From Aliiroseovarius sediminis (GTDB lineage Bacteria; Pseudomonadota; Alphaproteobacteria; Rhodobacterales; Rhodobacteraceae), in NCBI RefSeq assembly GCF_022678485.1, contig NZ_JALBYP010000035.1:1-64000 (forward strand): a stretch of 64,000 nt of DNA. The letters are read 5' to 3'. Made by a program: the position numbers and the translations under genes. Below the pieces are notes generated by a model. That model was not told the origin of the DNA and did no database searches. It saw only the letters and a program-made list of their open reading frames with translations. How positions within the stretch are numbered: the stretch's first letter is position 1; every line of letters starts with the position of its first letter. Of this stretch, positions 16,074 through 25,867 are shown one piece after another.

Positions 16074-17113
16074 TTGGTGCCTTTCAAGCAGGCCCGCAAG
16101 CTCATGCGTTCGCGTTTGCGTTGCAGTTCAAAATTACCCAGCGTCGTCCAGCCGACAAGCGACGTTTCAATACCGTCAGCCCGAAATGCGGCGCGCAGGG
16201 CTTGTTCGATCTGGCGGCGGTCTTTCTTCGGGCTTGGGGCGAAGTCAACGACGATCTGCCCACCCAATCCACGACACCGCAGCGCACGCGGCAAGGCATG
16301 GGCGGTGGCGATGTTGGCCTTCAGACCGGCGGCCGGGCTAGTATCGCCGCCGGTGTTCACATCCACCGCGACCAAAGCGCGGGTCGGTTCCACAAAGACA
16401 GTGGCCCCACCCGGCAACGGCACGCGGCTTCCCAGCGCTGCATCTATCATATCGTCGACCTCGTGACGGTCGAACGCGCCGTCCGCGGCATCAAGCTGAT
16501 CGGGTTCGGGCCATTCGCGCCACGCTTGATGATGCGGGTCAGCACCGTCGATCAACAGCTCCGGCGTCGCGCCATCACCATCCTTGCGCACAGACCGTGA
16601 CAGGTCGAGCATCTGGGCGATGTCCTCGGCAATCTCGTCATCTGATGCGGTGGCGGCGACGGATCGCAGGATCAAGCCTTCGTCGGCCTCCTGCATCACG
16701 TCGTGCGCGATCTCAAGCAACCGCACACGGTCGTCATCGTCGCGTATTGATCGGCTGACATTCAGGCCCGGCGCGTCCGGCGTCACGATTGCAAAGCGGC
16801 TTTTGAACAGCAGTTTCTGGGTCACGGGTACGGCTTTCACGTCCTCTGCAAATCCGGTGACCTGCACAAGGATCGCCTGGCCCGGCTTCAGCCCCTTTCC
16901 TTGACGCAGAAAACCGGTTTCCCCGTCTGGCAGGCGCAGCATCATGCCCCCCTGCCCTTTCAGCGGACGATCGCAGATCGCGCGAAAAATCGCGCCGGGC
17001 AGCGTCACACTTTCCGGTGGTTCGATCAGCAGATCTTCCAGATGGCCGTCAACGATACGTGCGGCGGCCATGCGCCCCTTGTAGCGGTCAAGCGCGATCA
17101 CGCTGCCCTTCAT
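16070..17113 (-). CDS. Ribonuclease E/G family protein
   Basis: This 347-residue protein contains the catalytic region of the RNase E/G family but is far shorter than RNase E. The magnesium-site Asp residues are seen in [14 protein letters not shown] and [12 protein letters not shown], and the C terminus ends in [14 protein letters not shown]. The N-terminal part ([40 protein letters not shown]) replaces the usual S1 RNA-binding domain with a related beta-rich segment. It would cut single-stranded RNA. The ATG at 17113 gives a 4-bp overlap with maf; a longer in-frame extension would lie inside maf and is rejected. It is part of the maf-rng-yacG operon. Confidence 0.9.
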   Translation of the reverse strand: MKGSVIALDRYKGRMAAARIVDGHLEDLLIEPPESVTLPGAIFRAICDRPLKGQGGMMLRLPDGETGFLRQGKGLKPGQAILVQVTGFAEDVKAVPVTQKLLFKSRFAIVTPDAPGLNVSRSIRDDDDRVRLLEIAHDVMQEADEGLILRSVAATASDDEIAEDIAQMLDLSRSVRKDGDGATPELLIDGADPHHQAWREWPEPDQLDAADGAFDRHEVDDMIDAALGSRVPLPGGATVFVEPTRALVAVDVNTGGDTSPAAGLKANIATAHALPRALRCRGLGGQIVVDFAPSPKKDRRQIEQALRAAFRADGIETSLVGWTTLGNFELQRKRERMSLRACLKGTK

Positions 17114-17697
17114 GTGCACTCTCCATAGATCGGGTAGCCTGCGGCCAGCAACAGGTTCGCGGTTTCGGCCACTGGCAGGCCGACAACTGCCGTATAACTT
17201 CCCTGAAGCCACGTGACGAAAGCCCCGGCTGGCCCCTGAATGGCATATCCGCCCGCCTTGCCGCGCCAATCGTCTGATGCAAGATAGGCGTTCAGCTCAG
17301 CATCCGACAGACGTTTGAATTTGACTGTGGTCACGACATCGCGCGCCCATGTCTGTTGTGCATTGCGCACCACGACCGAGGTGATGACCCGGTGGCGACG
17401 CCCGGAGAGGGCCAGCAGAAACTCGGCCGCCTGCCCTGCGTCGTCGGGCTTTCCCAGAATGCGGCGGCCCAGCGCGACGGTGGTGTCAGCGCACAGTACG
17501 ACCTCGTCCGGCGCCACATCCATCGCGGCGGCCTTCGCAGCGGCGATCCGGCGACAATAAGCCAGCGGCAGTTCGCCCTTCTCCGGCGTCTCGTCCACGT
17601 CCGGAGGGCGCACATCATCCGCAACAAGGCCGAGCTGCCCCAGCAACTCGGCCCGTCTTGGGCTTCCAGAGCCCAGAATCAATCGGGGTCGGGTCAT
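17110..17697 (-). CDS. maf: Maf-like nucleotide pyrophosphatase
   Basis: This 195-residue protein of the Maf/HAM1 superfamily hydrolyses nucleoside triphosphates to monophosphates and probably removes modified nucleotides. It shows [18 protein letters not shown] at the N terminus, the ETPEKGELP loop, [16 protein letters not shown] with the catalytic Asp, and [15 protein letters not shown]. It ends 4 bp inside the RNase gene and starts 14 bp after infA. All usual motifs are complete. Confidence 0.93.
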   Translation of the reverse strand: MTRPRLILGSGSPRRAELLGQLGLVADDVRPPDVDETPEKGELPLAYCRRIAAAKAAAMDVAPDEVVLCADTTVALGRRILGKPDDAGQAAEFLLALSGRRHRVITSVVVRNAQQTWARDVVTTVKFKRLSDAELNAYLASDDWRGKAGGYAIQGPAGAFVTWLQGSYTAVVGLPVAETANLLLAAGYPIYGECT

Positions 17698-17711
17698 GCC
17701 CGGCAGACCGC

Positions 17712-17930
17712 TTACTTGAAGCGGTAGTTGATCCGACCCTTGGTCAGATCATAGGGGGTCATTTCGACCTGCACCTTGTCGCCAGCCAGAACGCGGATAC
17801 GGTTTTTGCGCATCTTTCCTGCCGTATGTGCGATGATCGTATGGCCGTTTTCCAGCTCGACCAGGAATGTCGCATTCGGCAGGAGGTCCTTCACGACACC
17901 GGGGAATTCGAGCAGTTCTTCCTTGGCCAT
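17712..17930 (-). CDS. infA: Translation initiation factor IF-1
   Basis: The protein has 72 residues, the standard length, forming a single S1/OB fold that binds the 30S A site during initiation. Recognisable segments are [39 protein letters not shown] and [19 protein letters not shown] chose the internal ATG at 17930, which gives the conserved MAKEE start; an 18-codon extension is not conserved. It leads the infA-maf-rng-yacG group on the minus strand. Confidence 0.97.
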   Translation of the reverse strand: MAKEELLEFPGVVKDLLPNATFLVELENGHTIIAHTAGKMRKNRIRVLAGDKVQVEMTPYDLTKGRINYRFK

Positions 17931-18023
17931 GTTCACTCCTGTTTTTTCACTCACCCTTTGTGAGCGCCCTTTAAATGGGCGCAAACTTCCAGATTTTCAA
18001 GGGAAATCCTGCTTGCCTGCGGA

Positions 18024-18500
18024 TTAGACCTCGGTTTCATCATCTTGGCGGCGCGGCAGACCGAAACGTTCAAGGATGTGACCGCGAATCTGGTCGCGGG
18101 TTTGACGATAGGCGGCCAGCTTTTCGTCCCGCCGTGAGCCCAGCCCGGTGGGGTCGAGAATCGGCCAGTATTCGACGTCCAGATGGAACAGCCGCGTCAG
18201 CTCCAGCGCACGCCGTTGGCTGGCAGGGGACAAGGCAACAATGAGATCGAAACTTGAAAGGTCGTCGCCCCATTCTTCCATCTGGTCAAAGCTGCGCACA
18301 CGATGGTTGGACAGGGTGATCCCCAGCTCGTCACAGACCGATATTGAGAAGCCGTCAATATCCATGTCGCTGTGAACGCCAGCGGATTGCACATAAATAT
18401 CATGCCCATAAAAGGCTTTCATCATCCCCTCGGCCATAGGCGAGCGCACCGCATTGTGGTCGCAACAGAACAGCACTGACTGGGGACGGTCTGCGGACAT
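18024..18500 (-). CDS. Low-molecular-weight phosphatase family protein
   Basis: This 158-residue protein is of the LMW tyrosine phosphatase/arsenate reductase fold. The P-loop CDHNAVRSPMAEG gives the C-x5-R signature near the N terminus (VLFCCDHNAVRS), and the general acid Asp is in YWPILDPTG. The substrate is unknown; the Rhodobacterales members sit beside UPF0262 as here, only 2 bp away, suggesting cotranscription. The ATG at 18500 is chosen because the upstream extension lies in the UPF0262 gene. The residues after the general acid (LGSRRDEKLAAYRQTRDQIR) are a typical closing helix. Confidence 0.88.
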   Translation of the reverse strand: MSADRPQSVLFCCDHNAVRSPMAEGMMKAFYGHDIYVQSAGVHSDMDIDGFSISVCDELGITLSNHRVRSFDQMEEWGDDLSSFDLIVALSPASQRRALELTRLFHLDVEYWPILDPTGLGSRRDEKLAAYRQTRDQIRGHILERFGLPRRQDDETEV

Positions 18501-18502
18501 AC

Positions 18503-18985
18503 TTAGCCCCAGTGCAGGACACAAATCAGTGTAAACAGGCGGCGCGCCGTGTCGATGTCGACATTGGCTTTGCCCTCAAGACGTTCCTGCAGCACCCGCG
18601 CGCCTTCGTTGTGAATACCGCGCCGGGCCATGTCGATGGCTTCAATCTGACTGGGGGGCAGCTTCTTCACGGCGTCAAAATAACTTTCGCAGATGGCGAA
18701 ATAATCCTTCACCACCTGCCGAAACGGGCCAAGCGACAGGTGAAAGACCGCCGCCTGATCGCCGCTTTCGGTGCGGGCATCGACCACAAGCCGCTTTTCG
18801 CGGATCGCGAGCCCCAAGTGATAGGGACCATCGGGCGGGGTTTGCCCATCGCGCCCATTCAGTTCAAAGCTGTTATCTTCCAGCAAGTCGAAAATGGCGA
18901 CTTTGCGTTCCTGCTCGATGGCTGGCGTGGGTGCGGCAAGGCCGGTATCGTCGATCTGGATGTCAGTGATGCGATTCATGGTCAT
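18503..18985 (-). CDS. UPF0262 family protein
   Basis: This 160-residue protein belongs to a family of unknown function found in alphaproteobacteria. Characteristic segments are RITDIQIDDTGLAAPTP, VAIFDLLEDNSFELNG, GPYHLGLAIREKRLVVDART and the C-terminal DIDTARRLFTLICVLHWG. The start may be ATG 18985 or ATG 18979, both preceded by AGAGG. It lies 16 bp after hisD and 2 bp before the phosphatase, in a run that begins at the small ORF upstream of murA. Confidence 0.9.
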   Translation of the reverse strand: MTMNRITDIQIDDTGLAAPTPAIEQERKVAIFDLLEDNSFELNGRDGQTPPDGPYHLGLAIREKRLVVDARTESGDQAAVFHLSLGPFRQVVKDYFAICESYFDAVKKLPPSQIEAIDMARRGIHNEGARVLQERLEGKANVDIDTARRLFTLICVLHWG

Positions 18986-19001
18986 CGGGAACCTCTGCGG
19001 G

Positions 19002-20303
19002 TCAATCATTCAGGGCGTCAAGCCGGGCGCGAACGGATAGCCCGTGCGCTTCAAGGCTTTCGGAAATGGCAAGCGTTTCGGCAGCGGGTCCAATAGCCGA
19101 CAGTGCCGCCGGGGTCATCCGGGCCAGCGTGGTGCGTTTCAGAAAATCCATCACCGACAGGCCCGAACTGAAGCGGGCCGACCGCGCCGTGGGCAATACA
19201 TGGTTTGGCCCGCCCACGTAATCACCGATCGCCTCGGGCGTCCATTGACCCAGGAAGATCGCACCCGCATGGATACATTTTTCTGACAGCGCTTCGGGGT
19301 CGGCCACGCACAGTTCAAGGTGTTCGGGCGCGATGCGATTGGACAGTGCGGCCGCTTCGTCCAGATCGCGCACGGTGATCACGGCACCAAAATCGCGCCA
19401 ACTAGCACCAGCAATCTCGCGCCGTTCCAGCGTTTCAAGGCGCGCATCGACTGCCGCGGCCACTTTGCGCCCGAAGGCCTCATCCGTGGTAATCAGCAAG
19501 GATTGCGCGCTTTCATCATGTTCGGCTTGGCTCATCAAATCCAGCGCCAGCCAGTCGGGGGCGTTGTCGGCATCCGCAATCACCAGAATCTCGGATGGAC
19601 CGGCGATCATGTCGATGCCCACCTTGCCGAACACCCGGCGCTTGGCGGCGGCGACAAAAGCGTTGCCCGGCCCTGTGATCTTGTCGACCGGTGCTACCGT
19701 TTCGGTCCCATAGGCCAGCGCCGCCACCGCCTGCGCACCGCCGATGCGATAGATTTCATCGACGCCAGCTATACGCGCGGCCAGAAGTACAAGCGGGTTC
19801 ACGATGCCGTCCGGCGTGGGAACCGTGATGGCAAGGCGCTCCACCCCCGCCACCTTGGCCGGGATTGCGTTCATCAGAACCGAGGAGGGATAGCTTGCCA
19901 ACCCACCGGGCACGTAAAGCCCTGCCGCACTGACCGCCGACCACCGCCAGCCCAAATCGGCCCCGGCGTCATCCGTCCAGCGTTCGTCCTTTGGCATCTG
20001 CCGGACGTGATAGGCGCGGATACGATCTGCCGCCAGTTCCAGCGCCGCGCGGTCCGTGTCCGAGACCTTGGCGCATTCAGCTTCAATCTCCTCAAGGGTA
20101 AAGCGCAGCGTATCTGCAGTCAGTTCCAGCCGATCAAATTTCGAGGTCAGCTCGATCACCGCCGCGTCACCACGGGCGCGCACGTCCGCGATAATGCCAG
20201 CGACGGTATCATCCACCTCGGGGCTGTCCTCGCGCTTCATGGACAGAACCTCGTTGAAACGCGCCTCAAAATCGGCGTCGGCAGAGTTCAGAAACTGGGG
20301 CAT
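19002..20303 (-). CDS. hisD: Histidinol dehydrogenase
   Basis: This 433-residue zinc enzyme oxidises L-histidinol to L-histidine in two NAD-dependent steps, the last stage of histidine synthesis. Family motifs are complete: GLYVPGGLASYPSSVLMNAI, GGAQAVAALAYGTETV, KITGPGNAFVAAAKR, MIAGPSEILVIADADN, LMSQAEHDESAQS (zinc and catalytic residues) and EHLELCVADPEAL with GPNHVLPT. Length is normal. It follows the DUF2948 gene by 3 bp. The murA-DUF2948-hisD-UPF0262-phosphatase order is characteristic of Rhodobacterales. Confidence 0.97.
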   Translation of the reverse strand: MPQFLNSADADFEARFNEVLSMKREDSPEVDDTVAGIIADVRARGDAAVIELTSKFDRLELTADTLRFTLEEIEAECAKVSDTDRAALELAADRIRAYHVRQMPKDERWTDDAGADLGWRWSAVSAAGLYVPGGLASYPSSVLMNAIPAKVAGVERLAITVPTPDGIVNPLVLLAARIAGVDEIYRIGGAQAVAALAYGTETVAPVDKITGPGNAFVAAAKRRVFGKVGIDMIAGPSEILVIADADNAPDWLALDLMSQAEHDESAQSLLITTDEAFGRKVAAAVDARLETLERREIAGASWRDFGAVITVRDLDEAAALSNRIAPEHLELCVADPEALSEKCIHAGAIFLGQWTPEAIGDYVGGPNHVLPTARSARFSSGLSVMDFLKRTTLARMTPAALSAIGPAAETLAISESLEAHGLSVRARLDALND

Positions 20304-20306
20304 GGC

Positions 20307-20795
20307 TTATTCCGGATGCTCGGGGATGTGCCGCGAGGGCGCGATATAGGGGCGGGTGACGTCTTGCAGGGTGACATCCAGCGCCTCGACCTCAAGCGCG
20401 ATGGCGCCGTCGCCCGCCAAGATCAGTTCGAGCCGCCCCATGCCATCTTCATGTTCAGTGAACGAGATGGACAAAAGCGACAGGATCATATCCTTATCGC
20501 CCTTCTTGATCCCTTGGCTTTGAACTTTCAGAACATCCGACACCGATAGCACTGACTGAATACGTTCGACCGGGCGGGCGCGTTTTTCGGCCTCGGGCGC
20601 ATCCTCCCACCGGAAACGATTCAGCAGAAGTGCAAAGCGCCGCCGCGTCGCATCCCACGCCATTTCAGAAGCCGGAAAAACCGCATCCTGTGTCAACGCA
20701 CTGATCACCTGCAAATCATCGGCATCCAGAGCCATCAGGCGCAGAGCCGCTTCGCCACCATCTTCGAATTTCGCATCGCGTTGGGTGTTGGTCAT
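20307..20795 (-). CDS. DUF2948 family protein
   Basis: This 162-residue protein is of a family of unknown function that usually sits between murA and hisD in Rhodobacterales. Seen segments are [55 protein letters not shown] and [14 protein letters not shown]. It is soluble with no catalytic motif evident. It overlaps the end of murA by 4 bp (ATGA), so it is translated from the same message. Confidence 0.9.
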   Translation of the reverse strand: MTNTQRDAKFEDGGEAALRLMALDADDLQVISALTQDAVFPASEMAWDATRRRFALLLNRFRWEDAPEAEKRARPVERIQSVLSVSDVLKVQSQGIKKGDKDMILSLLSISFTEHEDGMGRLELILAGDGAIALEVEALDVTLQDVTRPYIAPSRHIPEHPE

Positions 20796-22057
20796 TCTTT
20801 GATCCGTTCAATTTTTGCCCCGATCGAGGACAGTTTGCGCACAACCTTCTCATACCCGCGATCAAGGTGATAGACGCGACTGACGACCGTTTCGCCTTCT
20901 GCCGCCATACCCGCAAGGATCAGTGACACCGAGGCGCGCAGGTCCGTCGCCATCACCGGCGCGCCCTTAAGTTTTTCGACACCCTTTACCGTGGCGGTGC
21001 CGCCCTGAACGTCGATATCCGCGCCCATGCGGGTCAATTCGGGGGCATGCATGAAGCGGTTTTCAAAGATGGTTTCGTGAAGGACAGATGTGCCGTCCGC
21101 CGTGCACAGCATCGCCATCATCTGGGCTTGCAGGTCGGTCGGAAAGCCGGGAAAGGGTTCGGTCGTCACATCCACCGCAGAAACACGCCCATTCTTGCGC
21201 GCGACCTTGAGGCCACGCGCGGTTTCTTCGACGTGAATGCCAGCCGCGTCCAGCTTTTCAACGAAGCTTTTGACCAAATCAATGCGACCACCCAGACACT
21301 CCACCTCGCCGCCCGCGATAGCCGGAGCCAGCATATAAGTGCCGAGCTCGATCCGGTCGGTGACGACAGGGTGTGTCGCGCCATGCATGCGATCAACGCC
21401 CTGAATGACAATCTCGGACGTGCCATCGCCTTCAATCTGCGCGCCCATCTTGCGCAGGCAGTCGGCCAGATCGACGATCTCGGGCTCGCGGGCCGCATTG
21501 CGGATGACAGTCGTGCCCTTAGCCAGAGTTGCGGCCATCAGGATATTCTCGGTCGCGCCGACAGATGCAAAATCCAGATCAATTTCGGCACCTTTCAGCC
21601 CGCCCGACGCTTTGGCGTGAAGATAGCCATCCTTCAGCTCAATTTCGGCACCCAGCTTTTCAAGCCCGAAGATGTGCAGGTCCATCGGCCGCGCACCAAT
21701 CGCGCAGCCACCGGGCAAAGACACCACCGCATGACCCAGCCGCGCCAGCATCGGCCCCAGCACAAGATTTGACGCCCGCATCTTACGTACAATGTCATAG
21801 TCTGCGACGTGGTTATTGATGTCATGCGACGACATCGCCAACACCTGTCCGTCCTGCATCGCCGTCGCCTCGGCCCCAAGAGAGGCGAGTAATTCCGTCA
21901 TCGTCTTGATATCCGACAGGCGCGGCGCATTGGTCAGTGTCAAAGGCTCCTCCGATAACAACGTTGCCGGCATCAGCGTCAGACACGCGTTCTTCGCCCC
22001 CGCAATGGGTATTTCGCCGTGCAGTTCACCACCACCGGTCACAACTATCGAATCCAT
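20792..22057 (-). CDS. murA: UDP-N-acetylglucosamine 1-carboxyvinyltransferase
   Basis: This 421-residue enzyme transfers enolpyruvate from PEP to UDP-GlcNAc, the first committed step of peptidoglycan synthesis, in the cytoplasm. Markers are [19 protein letters not shown] at the N terminus, [17 protein letters not shown] with the PEP-reactive (fosfomycin-binding) Cys near residue 117, [32 protein letters not shown] and the C-terminal [17 protein letters not shown]. The Cys is present, so fosfomycin sensitivity of the target is expected. AGGCGGG precedes the ATG. A 53-residue ORF lies 13 bp upstream. Confidence 0.97.
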   Translation of the reverse strand: MDSIVVTGGGELHGEIPIAGAKNACLTLMPATLLSEEPLTLTNAPRLSDIKTMTELLASLGAEATAMQDGQVLAMSSHDINNHVADYDIVRKMRASNLVLGPMLARLGHAVVSLPGGCAIGARPMDLHIFGLEKLGAEIELKDGYLHAKASGGLKGAEIDLDFASVGATENILMAATLAKGTTVIRNAAREPEIVDLADCLRKMGAQIEGDGTSEIVIQGVDRMHGATHPVVTDRIELGTYMLAPAIAGGEVECLGGRIDLVKSFVEKLDAAGIHVEETARGLKVARKNGRVSAVDVTTEPFPGFPTDLQAQMMAMLCTADGTSVLHETIFENRFMHAPELTRMGADIDVQGGTATVKGVEKLKGAPVMATDLRASVSLILAGMAAEGETVVSRVYHLDRGYEKVVRKLSSIGAKIERIKE

Positions 22058-22070
22058 CTGCCCGCCTTTT

Positions 22071-22232
22071 CTATTGGTCTTTTTCTGTCTGCGACCGATC
22101 GGCCTCGTTATCCGCCCGCGCCCGCGCCTGAGATTTACGCCGCGCCATGTTGGCCTTCAGCGCAGCTTTCAGCCGCTCATCACGATCCGCCCCTTTGTTT
22201 CGGGGTTCCTGAGGTGTCTTCTTACGCTTCAT
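22071..22232 (-). CDS. Small basic protein upstream of murA
   Basis: A 53-codon frame begins [20 protein letters not shown] and continues [20 protein letters not shown], ending SQTEKDQ. It is very rich in Lys, Arg and Ala, is predicted to be one long helix, and has no membrane segment. It ends 13 bp before the murA start on the same strand, so it may be cotranscribed. AGAGGG lies 5 bases upstream of the ATG. I recognise the type as a short conserved hypothetical but not a function. Confidence 0.6.
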   Translation of the reverse strand: MKRKKTPQEPRNKGADRDERLKAALKANMARRKSQARARADNEADRSQTEKDQ

Positions 22233-22322
22233 GCCCTCTTCTGTAACGCAGGTTGAAAAAAGGGTCCAGAATGCGCTTGCGTCGCCCGCAGATTAAAGCT
22301 AATCAGCCGCCCACGACAGGAC

Positions 22323-22397
<75 letters not shown>

Positions 22398-22489
22398 CTT
22401 TTTCCTCTTTTAGATCAAGAAGATGCTGCATAATAAGAGGATAACTGGCCTCGGGTGTTACACTGAGGTGCTACACCGTGGTCCTGCAG

Positions 22490-23221
22490 ATGCCCCGTCC
22501 GTATAAACGAAAAAGCTCCGGTATCTACTATTTCAGGCAGAAAGTTCCTGCCGATTTGCGCGGAAAACTGGGAGATACCAGTGTAAGCTGCTCTCTCCGC
22601 ACCCGTGACCCCGAAGAAGCCAAGGTCCGCAATGCTGAGAAGGTGCGCGAACAGGCGATGATATGGGAGGCTCACCGCAAGAAACCTAGCCCATTGCCGA
22701 TGCAGAAAATTGCTGCACTATGCGGTGTTTTCTATCGTGATTATATGACGATGCTGGAAGTAGAGCCGGGAGAGGCAGAAGTTTGGCATGAAATTCAAAG
22801 GCTAAATGCTCAACTAGATGCGTCCGTAGGGAATGCCCCATGCAAGCTCTCAAAGTGGTATGCCCCAACTGTTGATGAGTTGCTCTTGCAGCATACACTT
22901 GTTGTAGACGAGCAAAGTCGGGAGCGCCTGTTGACACAAATTCACCAAACGATGCGATTGGCGTCAGAACAGCAACTGAAACACGCACAGGGAGACTACA
23001 GCCCCGATCCGAATCTTGATCGCTTTCCAGACGCCTCTGTGCTTCTACAGGACGCCGAACAGGCACCAATTGCCCGCCCAGCGCCGAAATCTCTCAGTGA
23101 ACAGAATGACGCTGAATCCGTATCCATTTGGAAACCCTTCAAGCTGTGGGAGAAGGACCACCTTGCAGACGGTAAGTCCCTCACGACTGTTGGGGACTAT
23201 AAAGGCCAGTTGGTTTTTTAA
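22490..23221 (+). pseudogene. Truncated phage-type integrase (N-terminal part)
   Basis: About 243 codons remain. The N terminus (RPYKRKSSGIYYFRQKVPAD, then LRGKLGDTSVSCSLRTRDPE) is the DUF6538-type arm/N-terminal domain of tyrosine integrases that insert at tRNA genes. The start of the core-binding domain (WEKDHLADGKSLTTVGDYKG) is present, then the frame stops. The catalytic domain with the R-H-R-Y residues is missing and does not resume in other frames nearby. It is thus a remnant of an integration at the tRNA-Thr gene. Confidence 0.85.
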
Positions 23222-23689
23222 AGTTGGTGTAAGCGGGTTCTATACAGATTTTTTACTACCAAAGAGTGACAGTTGATCGATCAATAAATTTCCAAGCAGC
23301 AATACGGAAAGTCGAAGTTAGAAATAAGCCAACACGATCGCGGACTTATTGTAACGTTCTGCCTATGACGCCACAACGAGCTGCTACATCGCACCCGACC
23401 CACCGGCTCCACCACTCCCTTCCGTCTTGCCTTACCTCGCCCACCTTTCGATCATTTCCATCTGCGTTCTACAGCGCAATCCTCAACATTCGTTAGAACT
23501 GTTGCGCATCCACCAACAGTCAGCAATCTAAAGTTGTATTTTGAAGTCGAACATAGGTTTGCGCTTGCATAAGTAATTGTTCGATGAAAACCTGAGCCAT
23601 CCAGATGTCGCGACACGCCTCGCGGCAATCTATTATTGCTGGATACAATTTAGGGTTGTGTTTTCTATGGGTGTAACCAAGTATTAACC
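23222..23689. other. Intergenic region between integrase remnant and luxR
   Basis: I see no gene. The part near 23540-23690 should hold the luxR promoter. I searched for a lux-box-like palindrome and found nothing I would stand by. Confidence 0.4.
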
Positions 23690-24301
23690 ATGAGCCGGAA
23701 TCAAGCGATCGACTCGCTGCTAAATGAATTGGGATCAATGGCCCCGGCGGGATATTTCGTCGGGCTTCACATCCGTTTTGCAGCACCTCTCTTGACGTTC
23801 CAGACCTACCCTAAATCCTGGGCTGACCATTATACGCGCAACGCTTATGCGCTGCGTGATCCGATGCTGGCTTGGGGGATATCGCGCACCGGCGCCACGC
23901 GCTGGAGCGATATCGACTTACCCGATCCGTTCGGCATTCTGAAGGATGCCGCAGCGCATGGGCTGGTCCATGGTCTATGTGTGTCCTGCGGTAAAATCTC
24001 GTCACGGACGGTAGCGGGCGTGGCCCGGTCCGACCGGGAATTCACCGATGAAGAGGTCGCCGCAATCAGCGGTGTCGTGCTTCGGCTTCACCATATTGCA
24101 CAACCCCCTGACACCTTGACGAAAGCCGAGATCGAGGCCCTGCATGTGCTGGCCTCTGGTGAACGGTATGCAAACGGTGCGGTTGTGCTAGGCATTTCGG
24201 AAAGCGCGCTGAAGGCGCGGCTGGCTTCTGCCCGCAAGAAGTTATTTGCACGCACCTCGGCCGAGGCCATTCAACGAGCTAAGGACTATCGACTGATCTA
24301 A
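23690..24301 (+). CDS. LuxR-family quorum-sensing regulator
   Basis: This 203-residue protein has an autoinducer-binding domain and a C-terminal LuxR helix-turn-helix. In the binding domain WADHYTRNAYALRDPMLAWG contains the conserved Trp, Tyr, Asp and Pro that contact acyl-homoserine lactones, and a second Trp follows in TRWSDIDL. The C terminus LTKAEIEALHVLASGERYA, then VVLGISESALKARLASARKK is the DNA-binding domain, though shorter and more divergent than in textbook LuxR proteins. It is 56 bp upstream of a luxI-type synthase in the same direction, so it is probably its partner regulator. It is rather short for the family (usually about 240). Confidence 0.9.
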   Translation: MSRNQAIDSLLNELGSMAPAGYFVGLHIRFAAPLLTFQTYPKSWADHYTRNAYALRDPMLAWGISRTGATRWSDIDLPDPFGILKDAAAHGLVHGLCVSCGKISSRTVAGVARSDREFTDEEVAAISGVVLRLHHIAQPPDTLTKAEIEALHVLASGERYANGAVVLGISESALKARLASARKKLFARTSAEAIQRAKDYRLI

Positions 24302-24357
24302 CCCCGGCTGTCGCCAGCGCGTGCTTCCTGTTTTTCTTAACCAAACTGGAGGATGTC

Positions 24358-24945
24358 ATGCAGACGACCACACTTTCTTTCGCCAATCTACACAACCATA
24401 GCGAGTTATTTGCGAACCTACTTCGCGCTAGACGGCAAAGTTTTATTGTGCAGAACCGTTGGGATCTGCCGGAAGCGATGGGCATGGAGTTCGACCAGTA
24501 CGACACACCTGCCAGCCGTTGGGTTGCTGTTCACGAGTTCGGGCGCGTGCTCGCAGGCATCCGGCTGACGCCGACGACGGCACGCTGCGGCATCTATACC
24601 TATATGATACGCGATGCGCAGCTGGGACTGTTGGATTCGATCCCCTCGGACCTTTTGTATGAAGAAGCACCCGTCGCAGAAAACATCTGGGAAAGCAGCC
24701 GCGTTTTCGTGGCGCATGATACGCCCCAGCGTGCGCGGCGGCTGGTTCATGCGCATCTGATTTCGGAAATGACGAAATCCGCCCGCGACCTTGGCGCGAC
24801 TCAGGTGTTGGGCCTGATCCCAGCCAGTTGGCCGCGATGGTCCAAACGTGTCGGTTTGGACACATCTGCCGCCGGTCGTGTGATGGAGATTGACGGCATC
24901 GACAACCAAGTCGTGTCGATTGATCTGTCCGGCAAGCTGCACTAG
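24358..24945 (+). CDS. Acyl-homoserine-lactone synthase (LuxI family)
   Basis: This 195-residue enzyme would make an acyl-homoserine-lactone signal from S-adenosylmethionine and an acyl carrier. The invariant residues are visible: Arg and Phe in LLRARRQSFIVQNRWDL (also the Trp), Glu and Asp in GMEFDQYDTPASRW, Arg in GRVLAGIRLTP, and Glu/Arg in ENIWESSRVFV. CTGGAGG lies 5 bases before the ATG. It follows the luxR gene in what is probably one operon. The chain length of the product cannot be read from the sequence. Confidence 0.92.
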   Translation: MQTTTLSFANLHNHSELFANLLRARRQSFIVQNRWDLPEAMGMEFDQYDTPASRWVAVHEFGRVLAGIRLTPTTARCGIYTYMIRDAQLGLLDSIPSDLLYEEAPVAENIWESSRVFVAHDTPQRARRLVHAHLISEMTKSARDLGATQVLGLIPASWPRWSKRVGLDTSAAGRVMEIDGIDNQVVSIDLSGKLH

Positions 24946-25192
24946 CGACGTCGGGTCGAGTGCGGGGCATATTTCATTTCTTTTCAATTACTTCGTGGGC
25001 GCCATGGTTGCGCCCACGGACGTGATTAACCCGGCGGCGCCCAACCATATCGGCGGCTGCGCTCTTGTGCCTCACCATCGAATGCGCGGAGATACGCCGC
25101 GACCTCTTACAAACACGTTTGTTGATCTTATTTATGGTCCAGAGGTGCTAGAGCCTCGTATCAGGACCACACAAAACGAGAGGATGGACCAG

Positions 25193-25777
25193 ATGTTGAA
25201 GAAATTTTCCTATGCAGCTGCTGCAGTTGCACTGACCACCACGACCGCTTTGGCAGGCAGCATGGATGCCCCGGTTGAAGAGCCCGTCGTAACCTACGCC
25301 GCAGTTCCTGCCGCAACCCCGGACTGGACCGGTGGTTATGTCGGTGGCGAAATCGGTTATGTCGATGTGGGTTCATCGCCAGCAGGCCTTGAAGGCGACG
25401 GTCTTCTCGGCGGTCTTGTCGCCGGTTACGACTTTGACATGGGCAACTGGGTTGCCGGTGTTGGCGTCGATTATGACTGGGCCGATGTGGACTTGGGCGG
25501 CGGCGTATCACTTGATAGCGTTCTGCGTGTGAAAGCGCGTGGCGGTTACAAAATGGGCAGCGGCCTGCTGTATGCAACTGCCGGTTACGCAAATGCGGAC
25601 ACCAACACGCTGGGTAGCAGCGACGGTTGGGTTGCCGGTGCTGGCTATGAGCATCAGGTCTCCAGCTCGTTCAACGTTGGTATCGAAGCATTGTACCACG
25701 AATTTAGCGACTTCAACGGCAGCGGTGTCGACGTTGACGCCACCACCGTTCAACTGCGCGGCACCTATCGGTTCTAA
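25193..25777 (+). CDS. Outer-membrane beta-barrel protein
   Basis: This 194-residue exported protein has a signal peptide (MLKKFSYAAAAVALTTTTAL, cleavage after ALA). The mature part shows alternating beta strands, including DWTGGYVGGEIGYVDVG, VAGYDFDMGNWVAGVGVDYD, GGYKMGSGLLYATAGYANA and a terminal aromatic (RGTYRF), as in eight-stranded Omp25/Opa-like barrels. I chose ATG 25193 because GAGAGG lies 9 bases upstream; a start three codons earlier is possible. The role is probably structural or adhesive; no porin specificity can be read. A strong terminator follows. Confidence 0.85.
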   Translation: MLKKFSYAAAAVALTTTTALAGSMDAPVEEPVVTYAAVPAATPDWTGGYVGGEIGYVDVGSSPAGLEGDGLLGGLVAGYDFDMGNWVAGVGVDYDWADVDLGGGVSLDSVLRVKARGGYKMGSGLLYATAGYANADTNTLGSSDGWVAGAGYEHQVSSSFNVGIEALYHEFSDFNGSGVDVDATTVQLRGTYRF

Positions 25778-25803
25778 TACCGGGTCCTAGCAGTACGTAA
25801 GAG

Positions 25804-25834
25804 CGGCGCGCCAGTTTTGGCGCGCCGTTTTTTT
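25804..25834. terminator. Intrinsic terminator after the barrel protein gene
   Basis: CGGCGCGCCA and TGGCGCGCCG form a 10-bp perfect stem with a 4-base loop (GTTT), followed by seven T on the plus strand. It lies 26 bp past the stop codon and may also separate the convergent acyl-CoA synthetase transcript. Confidence 0.9.
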
Positions 25835-25867
25835 GTGCGACAGATGTCTAAGTATGGAACCCAAAGG

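Noticed and set aside
23540-23689. Possible lux box before luxR
   Set aside because: Only weak CTG-to-CAG spacings were found, none with the usual 18-20-bp symmetry.
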